Shown in pieces: positions 44,687-53,637 of a DNA stretch of 64,000 bases; position 1 is the first letter of the stretch, and each line of letters begins with the position of its first letter. The DNA comes from Bradyrhizobium huanghuaihaiense. GTDB taxonomy: Bacteria; Pseudomonadota; Alphaproteobacteria; Rhizobiales; Xanthobacteraceae. The position numbers were made by a program, and so were the translations under genes. The notes under the pieces were generated by a model that did no database searches, was not told the DNA's origin, and saw only the letters and a program-made list of their open reading frames with translations. The stretch lies in the NCBI RefSeq assembly GCF_007830635.1, contig NZ_VLLA01000001.1, positions 157,868 through 221,867 on the forward strand. Direction: 5' to 3'.

Positions 44687-45913
44687 ATGAGGAATGGAAT
44701 GCTGCATCTGGCCACGGCAACGGCGCTGACCCTGGCGCTGTCGATCTCTGCGGCCAATGCCCAGAAAAAATATGATCCGGGCGCCAGCGACACCGAGATC
44801 AAGGTCGGACAGACCATGCCGTTTTCGGGACCCGCGTCGGCTTATTCGTCGATCGGCAAGACCCAGGCCGCCTATTTCAAGATGATCAACGACCAGGGCG
44901 GCATCAACGGCCGCAAGATCAATCTGATCCAGTATGACGACGCCTATTCGCCGCCGAAAGCCGTGGAGCAGATCCGCAAGCTGGTCGAGAGCGACGAGGT
45001 GCTGCTGACCTTCCAGATCATCGGCACGCCCGTGAACGCGGCCGTGCAGAAATATCTCAATTCCAAGAAGGTGCCGCAGCTGTTCGCAGCGACCGGCGCC
45101 TCGAGGTTCACCGATCCGAAGAACTTTCCGTGGACCATGGGCTACAATCCCAACTACTTCGTCGAAGGCCGAATCTACGGCCAATACATTCTGAAGGCGC
45201 ATCCGGACGCCAAGATCGGCGTGCTCTATCAGAACGACGACCTCGGCAAGGACTATCTGAACGGCCTCAAGGCCGGCCTCGGCGACAAGGCCGCCAAGAT
45301 GGTCGTGACCGAAGCGTCCTACGAAGTCTCCGATCCCACGGTCGACTCGCAGATCCTCAAGATCAAGGACGCCGGCACCGATCTGTTCTTCAGCGCGACA
45401 ACCCCGAAGCAGGCCGCGCAGGCGATCAAGAAGATCGCCGAAATGGGCTGGCATCCGGTCCAGATCGTCGACATCAACGCCACCTCGGTCGGTGCGGTGT
45501 TGAAGCCGGCAGGCCTTGAGGCTGCCAAGGGCCTGATCAGCGTCAACTACGGCAAGGAACCGCTCGATCCGACCTGGAAGGACGACGCCGGCCTGAAGAA
45601 GTATTTCGACTTCATGGCGAAGTACTATCCGGACGGCGACAAGGACTCGAACTTCAACACCTATGGCTACGGCACCGCCCAGCTCCTGGTCCACGTGCTG
45701 AAGCAGTGCGGTGACGATCTGACGCGCGAGAACGTCATGAAGCAGGCGGCATCGCTGAAGGACGTCACCAACGACATCGCCCTGCCCGGCATCAAGGCCA
45801 ACACCTCGGCGACCGACTATCGCGTCAACAAGCAGCTTCAGATGATGAAGTTCAACGGCGAGCGCTGGGAACTGTTCGGCCCGATCCTGGAGGATGCGGG
45901 TCCGGCGGGTTAG
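44687..45913 (+). CDS. Branched-chain amino acid-type ABC substrate-binding protein (paralogue 2)
   Basis: The protein has 408 residues from ATG 44687, preceded by GAGGGA. The signal peptide MRNGMLHLATATALTLALSI has no twin arginine, unlike paralogue 1. The mature protein has SDTEIKVGQTMPFSGPASAY, INLIQYDDAYSPPKAVEQIRKL and IGVLYQNDDLGKDYLNGLKAG. Same length, same order of motifs and adjacent position show tandem duplication. Differences lie mostly in the ligand-lobe segments (for example DLFFSATTPKQAAQ against DVFYDASTPKFAAQ), so specificity may have diverged. A strong Rho-independent terminator follows at 45937. Confidence 0.93.
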   Translation: MRNGMLHLATATALTLALSISAANAQKKYDPGASDTEIKVGQTMPFSGPASAYSSIGKTQAAYFKMINDQGGINGRKINLIQYDDAYSPPKAVEQIRKLVESDEVLLTFQIIGTPVNAAVQKYLNSKKVPQLFAATGASRFTDPKNFPWTMGYNPNYFVEGRIYGQYILKAHPDAKIGVLYQNDDLGKDYLNGLKAGLGDKAAKMVVTEASYEVSDPTVDSQILKIKDAGTDLFFSATTPKQAAQAIKKIAEMGWHPVQIVDINATSVGAVLKPAGLEAAKGLISVNYGKEPLDPTWKDDAGLKKYFDFMAKYYPDGDKDSNFNTYGYGTAQLLVHVLKQCGDDLTRENVMKQAASLKDVTNDIALPGIKANTSATDYRVNKQLQMMKFNGERWELFGPILEDAGPAG

Positions 45914-45936
45914 TGGTTGTTCAACTCTGAACGGCG

Positions 45937-45966
45937 ATCGGCGGCCATCTGGCCGCCGATTTTTTT
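45937..45966 (+). terminator. Rho-independent terminator after the second LivK-like gene
   Basis: ATCGGCGGCC-ATCT-GGCCGCCGAT is a perfect 10-bp stem with a 4-base loop followed by a run of seven Ts. It starts 24 bases past the stop codon. It is the clearest intrinsic terminator in the window. Confidence 0.93.
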
Positions 45967-45990
45967 GGGGGGCTTCGCCCGATCTACCAC

Positions 45991-46134
45991 CGTCACCCTG
46001 AGGCGGCCGCCTCTTCGGCGACCCTCGAAGGGCGACGGCCCCGCTGGTGGCGGCGCGGAAGCATCGGGGCCGTGCATCCTTCGAGGCTCCCGGCGCGATG
46101 CTTTGCATCGCGCCACTCGCGCCTCAGGATGACG
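45991..46134. repeat. Intergenic palindrome, CGTCACCCTGAGG type
   Basis: It starts CGTCACCCTGAGGCGGCCGC and ends GCGCCTCAGGATGACGG, with CCTCGAAGGGCGACGG and CCGTGCATCCTTCGAGG inside. A close relative lies at 56745-56853. Both stand directly after the end of an operon (LivK-like; regR). Confidence 0.8.
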
Positions 46135-46155
46135 GGGAGAGATCGCCGATTGCGC

Positions 46156-46581
46156 CTACGCTGGTATCTCCCCAAAGTTCTTCCCCACCGGCAGCACAGC
46201 GTGCCGGATCAACCGCGAATCCTCCACCGCCGCCTGGCGATGCTTCACCGCCTCGCGATAGACGGGATCGCGGATCATCTCGACGAAGGCGGCAACGCTC
46301 GGGTATTCGGCGATGAAGCAACGGTCCCAGCGTTCCTCTTGCGGGCCGATCAGCATCAGCTCGAACCTGCCTTGCCAGACGATGCGGCCGCCGAGGCGTT
46401 CGAACACCGGGCCGCTCTCGCGGCCATAGGCGGCGTAGGCTTCCGCGCCGCTGGCCTTGCGGCCGTCGGGGTAGGCCGCTTCTTTCCGCAAGCGCACCAG
46501 GTTGAGCATGTGGATCGGGCCCGGGCGATCGTTCTCCCGGAATTGCGCGAAGATCTCCTTGGTCGGATCGATGTGGCCCAT
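46156..46581 (-). CDS. DUF1330 family protein
   Basis: The protein has 141 residues from ATG 46581, with GGGAG upstream. It has the DUF1330 dimeric ferredoxin-like pattern PIHMLNLVRLRKEA, GAEAYAAYGRESGPVFERLGGRIVWQGRFELMLIG and RCFIAEYPSVAAFVEMIRDPVYREAVKHRQAAVEDSR, with the conserved FIAEYPS and YREAVKHR boxes. The function is unknown; members resemble ABM-type small enzymes. It diverges from the PBP1A gene over about 170 bp. Confidence 0.87.
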   Translation of the reverse strand: MGHIDPTKEIFAQFRENDRPGPIHMLNLVRLRKEAAYPDGRKASGAEAYAAYGRESGPVFERLGGRIVWQGRFELMLIGPQEERWDRCFIAEYPSVAAFVEMIRDPVYREAVKHRQAAVEDSRLIRHAVLPVGKNFGEIPA

Positions 46582-46753
46582 GCTTGCTCCCTTCGTTTGT
46601 TTTAAGGCGGCAATCCTAGCCTTGCCGCCCTGGAAGCGGAACTGCGGCGGGCGAATGCCGCACCTCCTAATCGCGCGTTAACGCCGGGGTAACCCGGCCT
46701 TAAACAGCGACCGCTAGCGTGCGGCGGGGCGGGCTGACCGGGCGTATTTGCGT

Positions 46754-48970
46754 ATGGCGTGGGGAAAGAAAAAGGGTGGGCGGAAGGAGCCGCTGTTCGG
46801 CTTGCCCGCGGCGCTCGCCGATCTGCGCCTGACGGCTGCGGACCGCATTCCCGGCGGCGAGGACAAGCCGAAGAAATCAGCGAAATCATCCGCCAAGCGC
46901 AAGAGCGAGGATGCCGGCGACGAGCCGCCGCGCGAGCGCAAGGCACCGGCCAGCCGCAGCGGTGCCAAGCGCCGATCGAAGTCGCGGTTCGGTGCCGGCC
47001 TCGGCCGCCTGGTCTATTGGGGCGCGGTGCTGAGCCTGTGGGGCGTCATCGCCGTGATCGGCGTCGTGATCTATGTCGGCGCCCATCTGCCGCCGATCCA
47101 GTCGCTGGAAATCCCCAAGCGTCCGCCGACGATCCAGATCGTCGGCATCGACGGCAGCATGCTGGCGCAGCGCGGCGAGATGGCCGGGGCCAATGTCGCG
47201 CTGAAGGACCTGCCCCCTTACTTGCCGAAGGCTTTCATCGCCATCGAGGACCGCCGCTACTATTCGCATTTCGGCATCGACCCCATCGGCATCCTGCGCG
47301 CGCTCGTCACCAACGTGCTCCATCGCGGCGTGTCGCAGGGCGGCTCGACCTTGACGCAGCAGCTTGCCAAAAACCTGTTCCTGACCCAGGAGCGCACCAT
47401 GCAGCGCAAGCTGCAGGAGGCGGAGCTGGCGATCTGGCTCGAGCGCAAGCACTCCAAGGACGAGATTCTGGAGCTCTATCTCAACCGCGTCTATTTCGGC
47501 TCCGGCGCCTACGGCGTCGAAGCCGCCGCGCAGAAGTATTTTGGCAAGTCGGCGAGGAACGTCACCGTCGCCGAAGCCGCGATGCTGGCCGGCCTGGTCA
47601 AATCGCCGTCGCGCCTTGCCCCGAACCGCAACCCCGAAGGCGCCGAAGCGCGCGCGCAGATCGTGCTCACGGCGATGGCGGATGCGAAATTCATCACCGA
47701 GGCACAGGCGCAGGCCACGATCGGCCATCCTTCCTACAATGTGAAGCCGGCCGGCGCCGGCACGGTCAATTACGTCGCCGACTGGATCGGCGAAGTGCTG
47801 GACGATCTGGTCGGCCAGATCGATGAGAGCATCAAGGTCGAGACCACGATCGACCCGAAGCTGCAGAGCGTGGCGGAAGCCGCCATCATCGACGAGCTCG
47901 CGGCCAAGAGCGTGAAGTTCAATGTCAGCCAGGGCGCGCTGGTGGCGATGACGCCTGATGGCGCCGTACGCGCCATGGTCGGCGGGCGGAACTATTCCGA
48001 GAGCCAGTACAACCGCGCGGTCACCGCCAGGCGTCAGCCAGGCTCCTCGTTCAAGCCGTTCGTGTACCTGACCGCGCTCGAGCAGGGGCTGACGCCGGAT
48101 ACCGTGCGCCAGGACGCGCCGATCGAGGTCAAGGGCTGGAAGCCCGAGAACTACACCCACGAATATTTCGGCGCGGTGACGCTGACGCAGGCGCTGGCGA
48201 TGTCGCTCAACACCGTCGCCATCCGCCTCGGCCTCGAGGTCGGGCCGAAGAACGTGGTGCGCACCGCGCACCGGCTCGGCATCTCGTCAAAACTCGAGCC
48301 CAATGCCTCGATCGCCCTCGGCACCTCCGAGGTTTCGGTGGTCGAGCTGGTCGGCGCCTACGCGCCCTTCGCCAATGGCGGCTTCGCGGTGGCGCCGCAT
48401 GTCGTCACGAGAATCAGGACGCTCAGCGGCAAGCTGCTCTACATGCGCCAGCCCGACGAGCGGAACCAGGTGATAGATCCCCGCAATGTCGGCATGATGA
48501 ATGCGATGATGCGCGAGACGCTGATATCAGGCACTGCCAAGAAGGCGGAGATTCCCGGCTGGCCCGCGGCCGGCAAGACCGGCACCAGCCAGGATTATCG
48601 CGACGCCTGGTTCATTGGCTACACCGCCAACCTCGTCACCGGCGTCTGGCTCGGCAATGACGACAACTCGCCGACCAAGAAGGCCACCGGCGGCGGCCTG
48701 CCCGTCGAGGTCTGGTCGCGCTTCATGAAGACGGCGCACGAGGGCGTGCCCGTCGCGAACTTGCCGAGCTCACCAGGCGGCTGGGGCCTGTCGAACCTCG
48801 CGCAGGCGGCCTCGCAAGTGTCGCCGCCGACGGCAGCCGCGCCGGGACCGGCACCGGCGAGCGCCGGCGGCTATCGCCCGCCGCCGCCCACGCGCGCCAA
48901 TGTGCGGCCGGAAGCCGCGGCCGGGCTCGATGGCTGGCTGATGGACCGGCTGTTCGGCGGCAATCGCTAG
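46754..48970 (+). CDS. Bifunctional penicillin-binding protein 1A
   Basis: The protein has 738 residues from ATG 46754; a TTG two codons upstream is possible. An N-terminal Lys-rich cytosolic region of about 75 residues, one membrane anchor (LVYWGAVLSLWGVIAVIGVVIYV) and a GT51 domain with E165 in IAIEDRRYYSHFGID and QGGSTLTQQLAKNLFLT follow. The transpeptidase has S431-x-x-K434 (GSSFKPF), S484-L-N486 and K608-TG (AGKTGTSQ). It polymerises and cross-links peptidoglycan in the periplasm. The C-terminus is Pro- and Ala-rich. The basic N-terminal tail is unusually long for the class. Confidence 0.95.
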   Translation: MAWGKKKGGRKEPLFGLPAALADLRLTAADRIPGGEDKPKKSAKSSAKRKSEDAGDEPPRERKAPASRSGAKRRSKSRFGAGLGRLVYWGAVLSLWGVIAVIGVVIYVGAHLPPIQSLEIPKRPPTIQIVGIDGSMLAQRGEMAGANVALKDLPPYLPKAFIAIEDRRYYSHFGIDPIGILRALVTNVLHRGVSQGGSTLTQQLAKNLFLTQERTMQRKLQEAELAIWLERKHSKDEILELYLNRVYFGSGAYGVEAAAQKYFGKSARNVTVAEAAMLAGLVKSPSRLAPNRNPEGAEARAQIVLTAMADAKFITEAQAQATIGHPSYNVKPAGAGTVNYVADWIGEVLDDLVGQIDESIKVETTIDPKLQSVAEAAIIDELAAKSVKFNVSQGALVAMTPDGAVRAMVGGRNYSESQYNRAVTARRQPGSSFKPFVYLTALEQGLTPDTVRQDAPIEVKGWKPENYTHEYFGAVTLTQALAMSLNTVAIRLGLEVGPKNVVRTAHRLGISSKLEPNASIALGTSEVSVVELVGAYAPFANGGFAVAPHVVTRIRTLSGKLLYMRQPDERNQVIDPRNVGMMNAMMRETLISGTAKKAEIPGWPAAGKTGTSQDYRDAWFIGYTANLVTGVWLGNDDNSPTKKATGGGLPVEVWSRFMKTAHEGVPVANLPSSPGGWGLSNLAQAASQVSPPTAAAPGPAPASAGGYRPPPPTRANVRPEAAAGLDGWLMDRLFGGNR

Positions 48971-49453
48971 CTGCGGGCTGGGGCCGCAATGGCCTCAAAA
49001 CAAAAACTGCGAAAACAACCCCATGCACAGTAGAACGTGACATCCGGCGTGACGCTGGGTGGATCGTTCGAAGCGTTTGATGCGGCGGGGTTAATCAGGC
49101 GATCGGCGCAATCGTCGCGAAGCGTGGCGAGAATCGCGCGAGACGCGCCGATGTTGCCTCGTCCTCCGCTGTCATTCCCCGCGAAAGCGGGGAATCCAGT
49201 ACGCCGCGGCCTCTCGGCTCTATAACTGCTGCCTCTGGAATACTGGATCGCCCGCCTGCGCGGGCGATGACAGCATTTGCTGGACTGGGTCACCCGCGCA
49301 ACTCCCGCCACCGCTTCGGCAAGTCCTGCCTAGCGCGGCAAGATCGACCGGGGCCGGCGGCTCGCTGGGCGTAAAAACATCAATCTCTTCAGGCTTCCGT
49401 CAGCGGCCCGGGATTTGCTCCCATAGGTTGAGTGAATAACCGGAGAGCGTTCC
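48971..49453. other. Intergenic gap of about 480 bp with one repeat and no gene
   Basis: The stretch holds one palindromic repeat (about 49169-49272: CTGTCATTCCCCGCGAAAGC to GGGCGATGACAG, with ATCCAGTA/TACTGGAT inside). No coding frame with protein-like composition is seen. The GGAG at 49441-49446 is the ribosome site of the next gene. Confidence 0.65.
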
Positions 49454-50113
49454 ATGATTTCGGGTGTATCCAGCGCGGTGTTGCCTCATCTGCGGCCCGC
49501 ATCAACGTCCACTTCAAATGCGACATCGGGTCTCCAGCCGGTCGTTGAGGATACGACCCAAGCTGCGACCGGCGGCTTCCGGATTGACGGCTCCCAGGTC
49601 AAGCCGCTGACAGGCGCCAAGCTGATATCGGCTGCGGATGATCCCTTCCTGCACGACTTGATGGCGATGCACTGGCTGATGGCCCACGACACGGGTGCAG
49701 CTCAACCCGGCGTCTCGGACGACGCACCCGAAAACATTTACGCCCAGGTGAAAGTTGACGGCAAGGTGGTGGCGACGCTGTACAATGGCGGCTCCTCGAC
49801 CATGACCAACGCAGCGGCCTCAGAGATCGGCAAGCTCGAGGATCCTCCCGGCCTGAGCGGACCGGATCTGGCGCAGTGGCGGGCCGACCAATACGCCGAG
49901 CGGCTTGGCGGCACCGTCGAGAAGGCACCGACCGCGATCACCCAATCGCAATGGACACCGCGTGAGGGCAGGTCCACGACCTATAGCCGCGAGCAACTCG
50001 ACGCGGCGTTCCAGGCGATGCTGGCGGAGGGGCAAAGGGCGACCGCGCAGCAGCAAGCGCGCTATCTGGCGTCACGCGCGCAGGCGGGGACGAGTGCGGA
50101 TCTCAGTGCGTGA
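49454..50113 (+). CDS. Hypothetical protein, family not recognised
   Basis: The protein has 219 residues, beginning MISGVSSAVLPHLRPASTSTS. No signal peptide or membrane segment is seen. The first 60 residues are Ser-, Thr- and Ala-rich and probably disordered. The middle (about 62-135) has FLHDLMAMHWLMAHDTG and ENIYAQVKVDGKVVATLYNGGSS, compatible with a small beta-rich domain. The end is Gln- and Arg-rich with a helix QLDAAFQAMLAEGQRATAQQQARYLASRAQ. GGAGAGCG upstream of the ATG supports translation. It is isolated, flanked by repeats on both sides. Confidence 0.65.
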   Translation: MISGVSSAVLPHLRPASTSTSNATSGLQPVVEDTTQAATGGFRIDGSQVKPLTGAKLISAADDPFLHDLMAMHWLMAHDTGAAQPGVSDDAPENIYAQVKVDGKVVATLYNGGSSTMTNAAASEIGKLEDPPGLSGPDLAQWRADQYAERLGGTVEKAPTAITQSQWTPREGRSTTYSREQLDAAFQAMLAEGQRATAQQQARYLASRAQAGTSADLSA

Positions 50114-50143
50114 GTGAAGAGACGATCTCTTGCTCCACCTACG

Positions 50144-50274
50144 GTGTCGTCCCGGCGAACGCCGGGACCCATAGCCATAGGGAGAAGTTTGGCGAAGACT
50201 CGTCGTTCGGTACTGCGTCCTTCTGCGACCGATAGATCACGCGGTATGGGTCCCGGCTTTCGCCGGGACGACAC
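50144..50274. repeat. Intergenic bipartite palindrome, family C (GGTATGGGTCCCGG subtype)
   Basis: It opens GTGTCGTCCCGGCGAACGCC and closes TTTCGCCGGGACGACAC, with the core AAGTTTGGCGAAGACTCG and ATAGATCACGCGGTATGGGT. The latter block recurs exactly at 57643-57780. Confidence 0.88.
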
Positions 50275-50296
50275 CGTGGGTGGTCAGAAGCGCGCC

Positions 50297-51052
50297 CTAA
50301 TCCTCGACCCCGTACCGGTGCAGGTCATTGCCGTGCGTGTCGAGCCACTTCTTGGCGCGCTCCATCGACGGGCAGACTTTTCCGCACACGCGCCAGAACC
50401 GCGCCGAGTGGTTCATCTCGACGAGATGGGCGACCTCGTGGGCGGCGAGATAGTCGAGCACGAAGGGTGGCGCGAGGATCAGGCGCCAGGAGAATGACAG
50501 CGAGCCCGCCGAGGTGCAGGAACCCCAGCGGCTGGACTGATCGCGGATCGAGAGCCGCTTGACCCTGACACCGAGCTCGGCGGCATAGGCCTCCGCCGAG
50601 CGCTGAAGATCGCGGCGCGCCTCGCGCTTGAGGAAGTCATGGACGCGACGGTCGGCATGTTCGAGACCGCCGGCCACGCAGAGAATCTTTTCACCGCTGT
50701 CGCGCGTCTCGGTCCACACCGTGCCACGGGTGCCTGCGCGATGAACGATGCGATGGGGCGTGCCGCGAAGCGGTATCACTGTGCCAGGCTGGAACGGTGC
50801 AGCCTTCGGCAGACGGCCGAGACGTGCCGCGATCCACGCGCCGTGACGCGTCGCGAAGTCTTTTGCTTCGGCCAGCGTGCCGCGCGGCGGCATGGTGAGG
50901 ATGGCTTCGCGATCACTCGGATGAATTCTGAGCGTGTAGCGGCGCGCGCGTCTGTGCCGGCGCAGCCGGATCGCAAAAAACTGCGATCCATGGGTGATGA
51001 CGAGGGTCTTCGGTTCGTGGGGCCGCCGATAGAGGAGTGCGCGAGTGGCCAT
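50297..51052 (-). CDS. M48/YgjP-like zinc metallopeptidase
   Basis: The protein has 251 residues from ATG 51052. The zinc motif HEVAHLVEMNHSARFW, near the C-terminus, has the two His of HExxH and a third zinc-facing His in the same helix-loop. It also has LSIRDQSSRWGSCTSAGSLSFSWRLILAP, the YgjP-WSS signature of this family (formerly DUF45). The substrate is unknown. An alternative start at 51136 would add 28 residues. The gene lies upstream of a stretch of 300 bp that holds the candidate small RNA on the opposite strand. Confidence 0.85.
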   Translation of the reverse strand: MATRALLYRRPHEPKTLVITHGSQFFAIRLRRHRRARRYTLRIHPSDREAILTMPPRGTLAEAKDFATRHGAWIAARLGRLPKAAPFQPGTVIPLRGTPHRIVHRAGTRGTVWTETRDSGEKILCVAGGLEHADRRVHDFLKREARRDLQRSAEAYAAELGVRVKRLSIRDQSSRWGSCTSAGSLSFSWRLILAPPFVLDYLAAHEVAHLVEMNHSARFWRVCGKVCPSMERAKKWLDTHGNDLHRYGVED

Positions 51053-51150
51053 GTCTGTGAGTCCGGGGGGCAGGAGTTCGCCCGGATTCTGCCATAACCA
51101 CCGCCAGGGAAAGCGCTCGGCGCAAAAACAAATCATTTGCCCAATATACA

Positions 51151-51203
51151 GGGGTTCTTCAGTCCGGGAGACCCTACAGACTGGGGTTGGAACCGGCTTT
51201 TTT
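51151..51203 (+). ncRNA. Candidate small RNA or terminator structure, not assigned to a family
   Basis: GGTTC (51153-51157) pairs with GAACC (51190-51194). CAGTC (51160-51164) pairs with GACTG (51179-51183). Between them GGG-AGA-CCC (51166-51174) forms a small inner hairpin. GGC and a run of six Ts (51198-51203) follow, as in an intrinsic terminator. No plus-strand gene lies upstream, so this is not the end of a known message. AATATA (51143-51148) could be a -10 box for a transcript of about 55 bases, but no clear -35 is seen. The promoter and the RNA are both inferred. Confidence 0.45.
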
Positions 51204-51297
51204 CGCCCCCGCTGGACGCATGCGACATCCCCAAGGGGTGAGGGGTGACTCACTCCTATGACGCTACCTAAATACCGCGAATCTGGAGGGAACTTAC

Positions 51298-51320
51298 CCC
51301 TGCCGGAGGCTCCGGCAGGG
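51298..51320. repeat. Perfect hairpin downstream of phaZ
   Basis: CCCTGCCGGAG-G-CTCCGGCAGGG has perfect 11-base arms around a single base. It lies 35 bp past the phaZ stop on the minus strand. It lacks a T-run and so is only a possible terminator or mRNA-end stabiliser. Confidence 0.6.
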
Positions 51321-51354
51321 ACGGAAATTTCGACGGGAAAGCCGAAATTCAGGA

Positions 51355-52683
51355 TTATTCGGCCGCGAGAGCCTGCAACGAGCTCGGATTCGCAGCGGAG
51401 ACCATGAAGTCGTGAATCCGCGGCACGATCTCCGACTTGAAACGCGATCCGTTGAACACGCCGTAATGTCCGACGCCCTTTTGGACGTAATGAACGCGGC
51501 GATGATCGGGGATCGAGCTGCACAGACCGTGCGTCGCTTCGGTCTGACCGAGACCTGAGATGTCGTCGTTCTCGCCTTCGACCGTCATCAACGCCACGCG
51601 CGTGACCTTGGAGGGATCGACAAGAGTTCCGCGATGGGTCATCTCGCCCTTCGGCAGCGAGTGCTTCACGAACACGGTGTCGACCGTCTGCAGGTAATAT
51701 TCGGCCGAGAGGTCCATCACCGCGAGATATTCGTCGTAGAAGTCGCGATGCTTGTCGACGAGGTCGCCGTCGCCCTTCACCAGATTGGCGAACAGCTGCT
51801 TGTGAGCGTCCATGTGCCGGTCGAGATTCATGCTGATGAAGCCGTTGAGCTGCAGGAATCCCGGATAGACGTCGCGCATCATGCCCGGATGCGGGAACGG
51901 CACCTTGGTGATGACGTGGTTGCGGAACCAGTCGATGCCGCGCTGCTGGGCCAGGTCGTTCACCCCGGTCGGATTACGGCGCGTATCGATCGGGCCGCCC
52001 ATCAGCGTCATCGAGGTCGGCACGAACGGATCGCGGCGGGCTTCCATGATCGAGACGGCGGCGACGACGGGCACTGAGGGCTGGCACACCGCCATGACAT
52101 GGGTGTTGCCGCCGAGGACGTGCAGCATCTCGATGATGTAGTCGATGTAGTCGTCGAGATCGAAGCGCCCTTCGCTGAGCGGCACCATGCGGGCATCGGC
52201 CCAGTCGGTGATGTAGACCTCATGCGCCGGCAGGAAGGCTTCGACCGTGCCGCGCAGCAGCGTCGCATAATGGCCGGACATCGGCGCCACGATCAGCACG
52301 CGCGGCTGCGGGCTGCGCAGCGGGCGGGTGAACTTGCGATCGAAGTAGAGCAGTCGGCAGAACGGCTTTTCCCAGACCGAACGGATCTCGACGGGGACGC
52401 GGATGCCGTTGACCTCGGTGTCGTCGAGGCCCCATTCCGGCTTGCCGTAGCGGCGCGTGGTGCGCTCGAACAATTCGCAGGCCGCGGCGACCGACTTGCC
52501 GACCTCGGTACGGGCCCAGGGATTGAGGGGATTCTGAAACAGCAGCTTGGTCGCGTCGGTGACTGCACGGGCCGGATTGAGAGAGGCGTGGGCCATCTCG
52601 TACATCCAGTACATCGGCGTCGTCAGGACCGGACTGCCTTCTGCAGCCAGGGGCGGGGCGCCGCCAAACTCACCAATAGGCAT
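51355..52683 (-). CDS. phaZ: Intracellular polyhydroxyalkanoate depolymerase
   Basis: The protein has 442 residues from ATG 52683, preceded by AGAGGA. It has the intracellular PHB depolymerase pattern, with nucleophile C200 in MAVCQPSVPVV (the family uses Cys), PMSGHYATLLRGTVEAFLP as the oxyanion region, an acidic residue in VEGENDDISG, and the catalytic His in VGHYGVFNGSRF. No signal peptide is present, so it works on native granules in the cytosol. It releases hydroxybutyrate oligomers when carbon is scarce. It stands alone, with a candidate small RNA and a hairpin downstream on the far side. Confidence 0.92.
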   Translation of the reverse strand: MPIGEFGGAPPLAAEGSPVLTTPMYWMYEMAHASLNPARAVTDATKLLFQNPLNPWARTEVGKSVAAACELFERTTRRYGKPEWGLDDTEVNGIRVPVEIRSVWEKPFCRLLYFDRKFTRPLRSPQPRVLIVAPMSGHYATLLRGTVEAFLPAHEVYITDWADARMVPLSEGRFDLDDYIDYIIEMLHVLGGNTHVMAVCQPSVPVVAAVSIMEARRDPFVPTSMTLMGGPIDTRRNPTGVNDLAQQRGIDWFRNHVITKVPFPHPGMMRDVYPGFLQLNGFISMNLDRHMDAHKQLFANLVKGDGDLVDKHRDFYDEYLAVMDLSAEYYLQTVDTVFVKHSLPKGEMTHRGTLVDPSKVTRVALMTVEGENDDISGLGQTEATHGLCSSIPDHRRVHYVQKGVGHYGVFNGSRFKSEIVPRIHDFMVSAANPSSLQALAAE

Positions 52684-52804
52684 CGCTATTATCCTCTTCG
52701 CATCGCAGCATACTGCCGAATGCGTAATATTGCGTCAATGCATGGTTCCGTACATCTACGGAGCGCAGACGGCTAAATCAGCCTGAATCCACGAGAAAGT
52801 GACG

Positions 52805-53623
52805 TTATTCACCGCCCGAGAGCAGCGAGCCGTGCTTTTTGGCGCTGCGCAAAAGGGCAAGGAATGCCCCAAAAGAAGCAACCAGAAGTACAGCATTGAT
52901 GACCAACGCCTCCAGCATCAGATCGATCCTGAAGGTGTTCTCGATCAGCAGCGCGCGCATCCCCTCGAACACATAGGTCGGCGGCAGCGCCCAGGCGACA
53001 TACTGCAGCCAGACCGGCAGCACGCTGACGGGATAGTAGATGCAGGCGAGCGGCATGATCGCGAACATCAAGGTCCAGACGATGCTCTCGGCACCCAGGC
53101 CGTGCCGCAGCACCAGCCCCGAGACGAAGATGCCGACCGACCAGCTGGTGAAGATCAGATTGCAGAAGAAGGCGATCAGCGGCAGGCCGAGCGCATAAAC
53201 GTTGAAGTGAAACAGGAACAGCGCGAGCAGCGTCATCGGGACGATGCCGATGGCGAGCCGGATCAGGCTCATGACCGTCAGCGACAGCAGAAACTCGATG
53301 GGCTTCAAGGGGCTCATCATGAGATTGCCGAGGTTGCGCGCCCACATCTCCTCCAGGAACGAGATGGAGAAGCCGAGCTGGCCGCGGAACAGGATGTCCC
53401 AGAGGATGACGGCGCCGATCAGCGTGCCGCCGGCCCGCGCGAAGAAGCTGGCGTTTTCCGCGATGTAGTACTGGATGAAGCCCCAGGTGATGACCTGCAG
53501 CGCCGGCCAATACAGGAGCTCGAGCAGCCGCGGCCAGGACGACAGCAGCAGGTACCAGTAGCGCAGGATCATCGCGCCGATGCGGTGGGGCGAGATGCCG
53601 CGGTGGAGGGAGAGCTCGGTCAA
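52805..53623 (-). CDS. ABC-2 type transporter permease
   Basis: The protein has 272 residues starting at TTG 53623 (MTELSLHRGISPHR), with GGGAGG five bases upstream. About six membrane segments are seen, the last five in the ABC2_membrane arrangement, with the conserved LFRGQLGFSISFLEEMWARNLGNLMMSPLKPIEFLLSL region near 80-118 and PPTYVFEGMRALLI near the C-terminus. It exports an unknown substrate together with the ATPase encoded 205 bp upstream on the same strand. The gap between ATPase stop and permease start is mostly filled by a family C repeat. Confidence 0.88.
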   Translation of the reverse strand: MTELSLHRGISPHRIGAMILRYWYLLLSSWPRLLELLYWPALQVITWGFIQYYIAENASFFARAGGTLIGAVILWDILFRGQLGFSISFLEEMWARNLGNLMMSPLKPIEFLLSLTVMSLIRLAIGIVPMTLLALFLFHFNVYALGLPLIAFFCNLIFTSWSVGIFVSGLVLRHGLGAESIVWTLMFAIMPLACIYYPVSVLPVWLQYVAWALPPTYVFEGMRALLIENTFRIDLMLEALVINAVLLVASFGAFLALLRSAKKHGSLLSGGE

Positions 53624-53637
53624 GGCGCCCTCCCGCT

